Shown: piece by piece, positions 1-10,500 of the stretch | Layout of the letters: the number at the start of each line of letters is the position of its first letter | Numbering within the stretch: position 1 is the first letter of the stretch | Source: Flavobacteriales bacterium | GTDB lineage: Bacteria > Bacteroidota > Bacteroidia > Flavobacteriales_D > Sanyastnellaceae | Direction: 5' to 3' | Length of the DNA stretch: 33,277 bases | Assembly (NCBI GenBank): GCA_015665315.1 | Contig: JADFAK010000115.1 | Span: forward strand, 1 to 33,277 | Notes under the pieces: generated by a model | Databases searched by the model: none | The model's input: only the letters and a program-made list of their open reading frames with translations | What the model was told of the DNA's origin: nothing | Made by a program: the position numbers and the translations under genes

Positions 1-173
1 GTCACCATCACATTAAACTGCAATATGGAATCGATGATTGGCTCACTGTTTTGGCCAAATTGAGGTTCAGTCATCCCATGGCTATTTTCAGGTTTTGCGG
101 TACCACATGAAGTGATCAACATCGAGAAGAATAGGAGTAGGGTGAGTTGGGAAAGTTGGAAAGTGTTTTTCAT
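1..173 (-). CDS. Lipoprotein N-terminus (partial, runs off the window start)
   Basis: An ATG at 173 reading leftward opens a frame with no stop to the window edge (57 codons visible). It begins MKNTFQLSQLTLLLFF, a short basic start and a hydrophobic core, followed by LITSCGT. This is a good lipobox with the acylated cysteine at residue 23. What follows (about 34 residues, hydrophilic, then SEPIIDSILQF) is too short to place in a family. I infer a lipid-anchored periplasmic or outer-membrane protein exported by Sec and processed by signal peptidase II. A TAnnTTTG box lies 13 bases upstream of the start. The identity of the mature domain is unknown. Confidence 0.7.
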   Translation of the reverse strand, partial: MKNTFQLSQLTLLLFFSMLITSCGTAKPENSHGMTEPQFGQNSEPIIDSILQFNVMV

Positions 174-185
174 GCGTTTTTCTTT

Positions 186-193
186 CAAAAATA
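186..193 (-). promoter_or_regulatory. Candidate -7 promoter box (TATTTTTG) for the lipoprotein gene
   Basis: Read leftward, the eight bases match the Bacteroidota -7 consensus TAnnTTTG exactly and sit 13 bases before the lipoprotein ATG. No clear TTG -33 element is visible at the usual distance, so this is a candidate only. Confidence 0.4.
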
Positions 194-298
194 TGCAGTC
201 ATGTTGGCCGACCGTGTTTCAGAATGTAAAACAGTGTAAAAGGAGGGTAAAGTTTTAGGGTTTGTCAATACGACTGTTGGGCTTGTTTTGAAGTCTGC

Positions 299-739
299 CT
301 ATTCATTAAACCCAGTCCTGATGTCACTTCGTGAAAAGTCTTCTCCTTCAATCGGGGTTCCATGGATTCGTTGCAGCATGGCAATTTGCCCTATATGCGT
401 GAGCACATCCGAAAGCGGACCTTGAATAAGTTTTTTCGTAAAGTTCACATCCAGCTCCTGAATACTCAACGCCTGATCAATGAGGACCAATTCGGCCCTA
501 AACCTATCGACTTCTTCCAAAAATGGCAACGCCTTGAAGGTCGAACGCTCAAAAGTCTCACGTTCAATCACCGCCCGAGTCCAATTTAACACGTCGTGCA
601 TATGGTGAACAATTTCTTGCGGACATCGACTTCCGTAACCTAGATTGAAATCGCCGAAGCCAGTTTTGCACTGATGAATAGCCTTGTCAAAGCGATATTT
701 TATCGTTGAAAGTGTGTGGCGGAGGAATTCGTTTTTCAT
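299..739 (-). CDS. DinB-like (four-helix metal-binding fold) protein
   Basis: This 146-residue cytoplasmic protein starts at an ATG and has no signal peptide. Helix-rich segments with EIVHHMHDVLNW (about residues 42-53) and GPLSDVLTHIGQIAML (about 107-122) resemble DinB/DUF664-type proteins. In these a metal is held by histidines from two helices; here the candidates are the HH/MH cluster and the histidine of LTHIGQ. Members act as thiol-dependent transferases or have unknown roles, so no reaction can be assigned. A near-consensus box (TACATTTA, 746-753) lies just upstream. It is separated by 87 bases from the next gene upstream on the same strand, so co-transcription is possible but not shown. 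Confidence 0.65.
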   Translation of the reverse strand: MKNEFLRHTLSTIKYRFDKAIHQCKTGFGDFNLGYGSRCPQEIVHHMHDVLNWTRAVIERETFERSTFKALPFLEEVDRFRAELVLIDQALSIQELDVNFTKKLIQGPLSDVLTHIGQIAMLQRIHGTPIEGEDFSRSDIRTGFNE

Positions 740-826
740 GCCTTAAATGTAAAGCACAAGGTCGAGGTTTGGTTGGTTTGAGGGAGTTCTTTGCAATGAG
801 CACATAAAAATCGAACACCAGGGAGC

Positions 827-1258
827 CTACACAGTGGTTTCGCGAGGCCATTTGATTGCTTGCCACACAATGATTGAGGTAAGTACAGCTTCAATGGCTG
901 CATAAAGAACATAAAAGCTATACCAAGGAGTGATTGAACCAATGCCAATTAGCACCATCATAATCGTGAAGAACAAGCCAAAAACAATATTGCACCATTT
1001 GTTGATCATCGGCTTTAGAACCAATGACAATGCAATCATAAGAGGAGGAATAGCCAAGATAAGTGAGGCCATAAACAGTGAAAACGGACTTCCAAGAACA
1101 TTGTCCCCACTAATTAAACTCTCAACCTTTTCAGGTGTATACAACTCAAAATAATCTCCATACAAATAGCAAAAAGTCACCGCCGTCCACAAACCCGCAA
1201 GTTTGATTTTAACGTTGACATCAAAGTTTAGTAATCCGCTCTTTTTATTGGAGATCAT
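827..1258 (-). CDS. Small four-helix membrane protein, DUF6326-like
   Basis: The protein has 143 residues and an ATG start. A short basic start (MISNKKSG) is followed by four hydrophobic stretches at about residues 19-34, 60-82, 89-109 and 111-132, with a conserved-looking LWTAVTFCYLYGDYFELY near the first. The layout (first helix ending in a YxDYF motif, a loop, then three helices) resembles the DUF6326 family of small integral membrane proteins. That family name is from memory and unverified. The function is unknown. No catalytic residues or transport signature are visible. Confidence 0.6.
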   Translation of the reverse strand: MISNKKSGLLNFDVNVKIKLAGLWTAVTFCYLYGDYFELYTPEKVESLISGDNVLGSPFSLFMASLILAIPPLMIALSLVLKPMINKWCNIVFGLFFTIMMVLIGIGSITPWYSFYVLYAAIEAVLTSIIVWQAIKWPRETTV

Positions 1259-1452
1259 CGCATTATATTTTCCGTTGGACGCTTGAATATGCGGATAGTT
1301 ACAGGCGATTCGGATTTTTAGGCTTCCGCAGATTTATCCAAAGCAAATACAATCAAAGGCTTGTCCTAAACCAAGCGTGAAGTGAGCTATAAGGGCAATA
1401 AACGTCGCAGAGAAATGGCCAGTCGGTCTAATCAACATAGGAATTCACTTTG

Positions 1453-1485
1453 CCGTTAGATAAGTCGACTTACCGTTGGATAAGT
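1453..1485. promoter_or_regulatory. Direct repeats flanking a palindrome, candidate regulator site
   Basis: CCGTTAGATAAGT (1453-1465) and CCGTTGGATAAGT (1473-1485) differ by one base and are offset by 20 bases, about two helical turns. Between them TAAGTCGACTTA (1461-1472) is a perfect 12-base palindrome overlapping the first copy. A third partial copy, CCGTTGGA, occurs near 1272. This arrangement is typical of a dimeric regulator bound on one face of the DNA, but no regulator can be named. Confidence 0.35.
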
Positions 1486-1529
1486 GCTTCTAGGTTACCG
1501 GCCCCCAATAGTCTACTCTTACATAGTGG

Positions 1530-1546
1530 TAAGGAAATTTTCCTTA
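1530..1546. promoter_or_regulatory. 17-base perfect inverted repeat just before the giant gene
   Basis: TAAGGAAA, one central T, and TTTCCTTA form a perfect inverted repeat ending 25 bases before the ATG at 1572. It could be an operator over the transcription start or an RNA hairpin in the 5' leader that affects translation. The sequence alone does not decide between these. Confidence 0.35.
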
Positions 1547-1571
1547 TCGAATTAACCAAATACTTATTTTC

Positions 1572-4500
1572 ATGCAACCACGTCAATCGTTCTCATTGGC
1601 TATTAAGTTGGCCGTTTTCTCTGTATTCTTTGCTATTACAAGTTTAAATTTATCTGCTCAATTTGACGATTCAGACAACGACGGTTTGCTCGATAAGTAT
1701 GAAAGTTGGTGCTTATGGATCGGTGAGCTAGAATGGGGAGAACAATTTTGCATATACGGGCCTCTACCTGGTACGGATCCAAATAATCCAGATACCGATG
1801 GAGACGGTTTGTTAGATGGCCAAGAAGTTGATATTTACGGGGAAGTAGGGCTTTGGTTAGGTGAGTTCAATACTGAAGCAATGAATCCAGACACTGACGG
1901 TGATGGGTTGTTGGATGGTCAAGAAGTGGATACGAATGGAGTGTACCCATGGCTTGGAGAGTATAATACATCAGCGTCCAATCCGGATATGGATAATGAC
2001 GGTCTTTTAGATGGTGAAGAAGTGAATGTATATGGTTCTGACCCCAATAATTCTGATAGTGATGGGGACGGATTATTAGACGGTGAAGAAGTTAATTATT
2101 ACGGATCCGACCCGATGAATTCCGATAGTGATAATGATGGTCTTGATGACGGTTATGAAGCTACTCATATTGGCGTAGGGGCAGTAGCTGATTCAGACTA
2201 TGATGATGATGGACTGTCAGATGGTGATGAAGTATTGCTCTATGGAACGGATCCAGGATGGCTTGATTCCGATTATGACGGATTGAAGGATGGAACAGAA
2301 GTGAACTCGTTAGGGACTGATCCAATGGATTCAGATACCGATGACGATGGTGCTGGAGATGGTGTAGAGGTAGGTGGTGAATATGGCTCGTGGATCGTTG
2401 GAGCCCCAGGGCTTGGGACTGATCCGTTTAACCCAGATACGGACAATGATGGTTTGTTGGATGGTGAAGAGATGACTACTTCAGGCACTTCGCCACTTGA
2501 TTCAGATTCAGATGATGACGGCTTGTTGGATGGTCAAGAAGGTGATTACGGGTCTGATCCAATGGTCGCAGATACTGATAGTGACGGATTGCTGGACGGT
2601 CAAGAAGTGAATACCTATTTTACCAATCCTATTTCTTACGACACCGATAATGATGAACTAACTGATGGTGATGAAGTGTATATATATGGGACAGACCCCA
2701 CGCTCTACGATACCGACAGCGATGGCACGGGAGATGGCTGGGAGGTGACCGCTTTTTATGGTTGGGCTACAGACCCAACAATTGCTGATACAGACATGGA
2801 TGGATTGTTGGATGGAGAGGAAATCCCCATTGGAACAAATCCGTTGAATCCAGATACCGATGGCGATGGTCTGAACGACAGTTATGAGGTGAATAATATT
2901 GGTTATGGAGCAGCTATTGTTCTGGACTACGATGGTGACGGATTATCTGATTATGACGAGGTAATGGTTCATTTCACGGACCCTGCCTCCACTGACACAG
3001 ATTACGATCAACTGTCAGATGGAGATGAGATATTAATCTTTTTCACAAACCCATTGAGCAATGATTCTGATGGTGATGACGTAATGGATAGTGAGGAGGT
3101 ACTGGACTTTGGAACTGATCCAAACAATCCTGATACGGATAGCGATGGTGTTGGTGATTTCTTAGAGACCTACTTTAACGGACCTGGAACTGACCCTTTT
3201 ATCGCCGACACAGATGGAGACGGTTTGGATGATGGGGAAGAGCTATTCGTCTATTCAATAGGCAGTTATACTGAGATAACTGACCCCCTCGAACCTGACA
3301 CTGATAATGACGGTTTGTTAGATGGGGAAGAAGTGCATACTTATTACACAGACCCTACAGAAGAGGATACTGATTCAGATGGATTGTTGGACGGAGAAGA
3401 GGTGAACACGTATTTAACTGATCCGACTATTTTAGACACAGACGGTGGAAGTGTAAATGATGGTGTTGAAGTATTTCAGGGCACTGATCCCTTAAATCCA
3501 GGAGATGACTGCCTTTCTATAAACGGCTGCATGGATCTAGCCGCGTGCAACTATAATCCTGCCGCTGTTTGTGACGATGGCTCATGCGCCTACCCAGGTT
3601 GCACGAATGGTTCAGCATGTAATTATGATTCAACGGCTGGATGTGATGACGGTTCCTGCTTGATCAACTTCGGCTGTACCGACGACTCGGCTTGCAATTA
3701 TAATGAGTCGGCCACCTGTGATGACGGCTCTTGTATGACAGTTTACGGTTGTATAGATCCCTTAGCATGTAATTTCAGTACAACTGTTACTTGTGACGAC
3801 GGGTGGTCGTGCACTTATCCTGGATGCAATGACGTTTGGGCTTGCAACTTTAACCAATACGCAGGTTGTAATGACGGCTCATGTAATTACGTTGAAGGCT
3901 GTACTGATGCAGCGGCTTGCAACTATGACCCATCCGCCAACTGCGATGACATTGACTATTGTTCCTACCCTGGATGCAATGATGATACCGCCTGTAACTA
4001 CGATGTAGAGGCAGGATGCGACGATGGATCATGTTTGTTTACAGATGCCTGTGGAAATTGCGGCGGAATAGGGATCGCTGGTTGTATGGATGCTTCAGCA
4101 TGTAACTACAATCCTTCTGCTACATGCTATGATGGTTCTTGTTTGACCGTGTTAGGTTGTACTGATGCTTCGGCATGTAACTATAATCCAGCGGCAACTT
4201 GTGATGACGGCAATTGCAACTCCCCAGGATGTAACGATCTTGTAGCTTGCAATTATAATCCATCCGCTTCTTGCAGCGATGGCTCATGCTCTTACTCAGG
4301 ATGTACTGATCCCACAGCATGTAATTACGAGGCAACGGCGGGATGTGACGATGGTTCTTGCGTGCATACAGATGCTTTCGGTATTACTTCAATTCCTCTT
4401 GACGGAAATATTGAACCCATGTTGAATTCAACAAGCGACGCGGCCGATTGGAACGGTGATGGATTTGTCGATTTGGTGGTTCAAGGGCTTGAAGGAATTT

Positions 4501-7500
4501 TTGGAGATGAGAAGACGCGAATTTATCTGAACGATGGAGCAGGAGGATGGATTTTGAATGGTAATATCGGTGGAGGTGCGGATAATAGAGCCTACGGCGA
4601 TGTGAATTTTGGCGATGTCGATGGTGATGGCGATCAAGATTTAATTGTCTCAGGTAGAACAGACTTCAACAGTGGGACGATTATCACCAGTTTGTACCTC
4701 AACGATGGGAGTGGAGGGGTTGAAAGTATCAATTCAGCCAGTTTCACAGCGGTGACCAATTCAACAGGTGAATTTGAAGATGTAGACGGGGATGGTGATC
4801 TAGACTATTTCCTGATCGGCACCAATGGTTCAAACACACCCTTTTCCTTCCTATATCGAAACGATGGCGCAGGAAATTATACCGCCGAGGCTCAGAGCTT
4901 TGAACCTATTTACGAAGGATCTATTTCATTTGGAGATGTCGATGGAGACGGTGATCCCGACCTTATTACAAGCGGCTGGATATCTGGAGGATTTAAGACC
5001 AGTCTGTACCTGAACAACGGAAGTGGGATTTTCGCTGTTGTTGCTGGAACTACTTTCGAAGATGTTCGCTATTCTGGATCAGATTTCGGTGATGTGGATG
5101 GCGATGGTGATTTAGATTTTATCCTCTCGGGATTTAGTTTGTCGATAATCAATTCAACAGAATTATACCTCAATGATGGAAGTGGAGTATTTACCAAAGC
5201 ACTTGGAACTCCATTCGTTCCTGTGAAAGATGCCTCGGTATTGATGAGAGATGTGGATTACGATGGAGACATTGATGCCATTATTCTTGGAAGAGATAAT
5301 GGCGGAAACGCAACTACAAATCTCTATGTGAATGATGGCACAGGGACTTTCGAACTAAGTAGTTTTGAATTTACAGCTTCCTGGGAATGCGATTTCACTT
5401 CTATTGATGTCAATGGCGATGGACAAGAAGAAGTTTTCTACCACGGATTTGAAAGTAGCAATTCAACATCTGAATTGTATCAGTTTAAAAATCAAACCCT
5501 GGCCATTTTGGGTTGTATGAATGAGAATGCATGCAACTATGATTCTAGCGCTACATGCGATGACGGTTCTTGCGGTGGTGTCCTAGGTTGTATGGATAAC
5601 TCTTTTTGCAATTTTAATCCCTCGGCAACATGTGATAATGGATTATGTGGTAGTACAAATGGTTGTACAAATACAACAGCCTGCAACTATGATCCACTTG
5701 CTGTTTGTGACGACGGTTCTTGTTTGACCAATCTGGGCTGCATGACCGCTTCAGCTTGCAATTACGATCCATCTGCCAATTGTGACGATGGTTCTTGCTT
5801 GACAACACTCGGCTGTATGAGTCCGAATGCCTGCAACTTTGATCCATCCGCTACATGCGATGATGGTTCTTGTACTTACCCAGGATGTAATGATTCTGCC
5901 GCATGTAACTACAATTCCAACGCAGGATGCAATGACGGATCTTGCTTGTCAAATTATGGTTGTACTGATGCCTCCGCTTGTAATTATGACCCTATAGCTA
6001 CTTGCAATGATGGTTCCTGTTCCGCTATCACGGGCTGCATGGACCCATTGGCTTGCAACTATAACTCCGCTGCTGTGTGCAGCAGTGGCTCATGTATTCT
6101 ACAAGGGGGCTGCACAGAACCTAGCAATTGCAACTACGATCCTACCGCTGTATGCGATGATGGATCATGCGACTACTATACTCAATCTCTTCTCTCTACC
6201 TTGGATTCCGATTTGGGAACTAAAGGTTTTATGTTCGAAGTGCATGCGCATTCGGCGATCACTTTAACACAATTTTCATTCGATTTCAACGGTTGTGGAG
6301 CTGCCTCGCATACATATTCTTTGTGGACTAAATCGGGAACGCAAGTTGGTTATTCATCTACAGTGGGCGCCTGGAGTGTAGTTAACGCTGCTGAAGTCCC
6401 TTGTTATGGTTCCCAAACGCTTGAATCAACAGAGCCTTTTTCTTTGTCGATGGCGGCAGGAGAAGTTCGTTCATTTTACATACATAGTTCCAGAGGATTC
6501 ACTGGATATGACAATGATCCTGTTAGTGGGAGCACAGTCGTCGCTAGTGATACATTTATAGACATTGTCGCGGGTTATGCTTTAACCGGAATATTCTCTC
6601 CAAGTGCCTCTACAATTACTCCAAATATTGATGTGTTCTATAATGAAACAGTTCATGGCTGTACTAATCCAATAGCATGCAATTATAATTCGGGTGCCAC
6701 TTGCGAAGATGGTTCTTGTCTGACAGACTTCGGTTGTACTGTTGCGTCGGCCTGCAATTATGATCCATCGGCTACCTGTGACGACGGTTCTTGCTCGACC
6801 GTTTACGGATGTACCAATACCTCCGCATGTAACTATAACCCTTTAGCTTCCTGCGAAGATGGGTCTTGTTTGACAGTCTATGGTTGTACTAACTTATCGT
6901 CCTGTAATTTCAATCCTTTGGCTACGTGTAACGATGGGTCATGTTTGACTCTTTACGGCTGTACGGATGCATTGGCTTGTAACTACAATGCATCAGCTAC
7001 CTGCGACAACGGTTCATGTTTAACAAATTACGGATGCACGAACAATACGTATTGCAACTACGACCCAACGGCCACTTGCGACGATGGTTCTTGTGGAAAT
7101 GCTGTTGGATGCAATGATACAGCGGCTTGCAATTATGATCCTTTAGCTGACTGCGACGATGGGTCTTGTCTGTATCCAAATGGTTGCCTAGATCCTTCCG
7201 CATGCAACTACAATGCCAATGCGAATTGCGACAATGGCATTTGCCTTTATGGCGGAGTCTCTTACTTCTTGGATCTATATACAGATTGTTGGGGGCAAGA
7301 AACAGGCTGGCAGATTACGAATGAGTCAAATGAGGTAGTTTTTGACAAACCAGTTGGAAGTTATTTAAGCACTTCAGCATACGGAGAAGGAATATGTCTG
7401 ACTGAAGGTTGTTACACGTTGACGTTGTTTGATTCGAATGGCAATGGACTGAATGGCTCTAGTTATCCTGAATGCCAAGATGATGGCGCAATAAATCTGA

Positions 7501-10500
7501 TCGATCATCTAGGAGAAACAGTTTACGGCATGTATGGTGAGAACTTCGGTTATGAGTTATCCATTCCTTTCTGTTACAATCCTGGTTGTTTAGATCCATC
7601 CGCCTGCAATTATGACGTCCATGTCACGCACGACGACGGATCATGTATGTACGGAGAACCCTATAATTTACAGATCGCTACAGACTGTTGGCCTGAGGAA
7701 TTATTCTGGGACATTGCCGATGAATTGGGAACTGTCATATATTCCGGCGTACCCGCTACCACCGTTGATGGAGTCCTCATTGAAGAACTGGTTTGTTTTG
7801 CTGAAGGATGCTACACCTTTACCATTTATGACAGCTATGGAGATGGGATGGAACCAATAGGTGGCTGCGATTTCCAAGGAAATTATGTTTTCACAGATGC
7901 CTTGGGCAACACGGTGTTTGAAATGACGAATGCCAATTATGGTTTTGAAACATCTCATTACTTCTGCTATGAACTTGGGTGTACTGATGCCACGGCATGC
8001 AATTACGATTCCACTGCTTCACACGATGATGGGAGTTGCCTTCTGCCAGATGGCTGTGTTGATATTGCCGCTTGTAACTACGATTCAGCGGCCCTCTGTG
8101 ACAATGGATTTTGTATTTATGGAGGAGATGATATAACGGTGAATTTTGACACAGATTGCTGGGGAAGTGAAACTAGTTGGGAAATTCTGGATGATTCCGG
8201 CAACTTGCTTTATTCTTCAGCGCAAGGAGAGTATGACGACACCAACCCTGATTCCCCGATTCAATTGTCGTATTCACATCAAGTTTGTTTGTATGAAGGG
8301 TGTTATACATTCATTGTGTACGATTCCTACGGTGATGGAATTTCGGGAGGTTCAACCTATGCCACGTGTGATTTCGATGGTGATTTTCAATTGATCGACG
8401 GCAATGGAACAAGTTTGGTTCAAATGACCGATGCCGATTTCGGTTCGTCAACTACTTATTCATTCTGCTACGTCATCGGTTGCACGGCACCTACTGCGTG
8501 CAACTTCAATAGTAATGCGACTTCGAATGATGGAAGTTGCATGCTACCAGATGGCTGCACCAATCCCATTGCGTGCAATTATGGTGCTGCCAATGTGTGC
8601 GATGATGGTTCATGTATTATTCAACCTGCAAACGATATATGCTCTAATGCCACGAGCATCCTTGTTGATGGCGGAAGTTTGTTGGTAGACAATACCTCAA
8701 CTTGTACTGATGGTCCTTCGTTCAGTTGTGGTGGTCAAGGAAATAAAGACTTGTGGTATAGCTTCGTATTCCCAGGTGGAGGTATTCGTATCGAAACTGC
8801 GGCGGGTACCTTGAGCAATACTTCTTTGGCTGTCTATGATGGTTGCGGTGGAAGCCTCATTGCCTGCGATAACAACAATGGTTTGGGTAGCCTTTCCCTT
8901 TTATATATGTGCGATGAACAACTTAATGTGGGGCAGACCTATTTCATTCAAGCCTCTGGGTTCAGTTCATTAAATGGAACCTTCTATTTGGAAGTAAAAA
9001 GCCAGATAATTCCGACAAATGATGTTTGTACAAGTGCAACTGAAATTATTTCGAATGCTGGACCAGTTTCGACCAATAACTCTGGAACTTGCATCGACGG
9101 ACCAACGCCTCCTTGTGGAGGATCCCTTCCAGTTCGTGATGTTTGGTATAAATTCACACAAGCTCTTGGAGCTGAAATTACGATTGCAACTACAACGGGA
9201 GGTTTGGAAGACACCAGAATAGCCGTGTGGGATGGTTGTGGCCAGAACTTAATAGCATGTGACGATGATAGCGGACCAGGTAATTCATCTATGTTGGTTC
9301 TCGGCTGTGATCAGTTGCTTGCAGGCCACGAATACTATATCCAATGTGGAGGGCAAGGGAGTTCTAGTGGAACATTTGATCTCTCTCTGACTAGTGTCAT
9401 CAATTCCTTTACTGGTTGTACAAACGCATCGGCGTGTAACTACGACCCCACTGCACAATGCGATGACGGATCCTGTTTGACCGTTTATGGTTGCATGGAT
9501 GCTTTTGCTTGTAATTTCAATTCTGAAGCACTTTGTGACAACGGTAACTGTTTATTCGGATCGGGTTGTACAGATCCTTCTGCTTGCAATTTCAATTCAG
9601 GAGCACAATGTGATGACGGGTCTTGTCTGACAAGTGGTTGTACAGATTCATCGGCTTGTAATTATAACGGCCTTGCTCAATGCGATGACGGAACCTGTTT
9701 ATTCGTCTATGGTTGCACTGACCCTTCTTCGTGCAATTTTAATTCAGAAGCCCAATGTGATGATGGATCGTGCCTGATCACAGGATGTACTGATTCTTCG
9801 GCCTGCAATTATCATTATTTTGCTCAATGTGATGATGGATCATGTATTCTAGCACAATGTAAAAACCCGAATGCCTGTAATTATAATTCATCTGCTTTTT
9901 GTCATGACGATGATGCTTGTATTGGCCTAAGTGACTGCATGGATGTAGAGGCCTGCAATTACAATCCATCCGCAACGTGTGACGACGGTTCTTGTGTAGG
10001 TCTATCTGGTTGTATGGATGTAGTTAGCTGTAATTATAATCCAACCGCGACATGCGATGACGGGTCTTGTGCTTATACCGATGCAGCTGGTTTTAACTAT
10101 GTTAATCTTCCAACAGGGCCTATGGCTGCAGGGAAAATTTCCAACAGCAATGCGGCAGACGTAAATGGCGATGGTTTCATGGATCTATTGGTCATGGGAA
10201 CTAGTAGCGAAGGTCGCAGAATAGATTTGTACATAAATGACGGTACTGGTTCTTTTACATCGTTTGCCCACCCATTTCCAGCAATGTACCGGGGAACCGT
10301 GAGTTTCGGTGATGTAGATGGCGATGGTGATCAAGATCTTCTTCTGTCTGGACATGCGACTGGAAATATCCGTTCTACCAATCTCTATTTCAATGACGGA
10401 AGTGGAAATTTCACCCTTTCAGTTTCAAGCGTATTCACACCTGTTAAAGACTCATCGGGTGAATTCGCAGATGTTGACGGAGACGGTGATTTAGACTACT

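Larger units (their letters stand above)
1259..1571. other. Gene-free divergent region upstream of the giant secreted-protein gene
   Basis: These 313 bases lie between the leftward membrane-protein gene and the rightward giant gene, so both promoters should be here. No exact TAnnTTTG box faces the giant gene. The region holds a pair of 13-base direct repeats, a 12-base palindrome between them, and a 17-base near-operator palindrome close to the start codon (listed separately). Short ORFs here (34-65 residues) have no coding character. The first half (1259-1440) shows nothing I can name. Confidence 0.6.

Noticed and set aside
3525-10070. Regularly spaced short DNA repeats that might suggest a CRISPR array or minisatellite
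   Set aside because: The repeats are about 75 bases, stay in one reading frame, vary at synonymous positions and encode the cysteine-rich units. There are no unique spacers between identical repeats.
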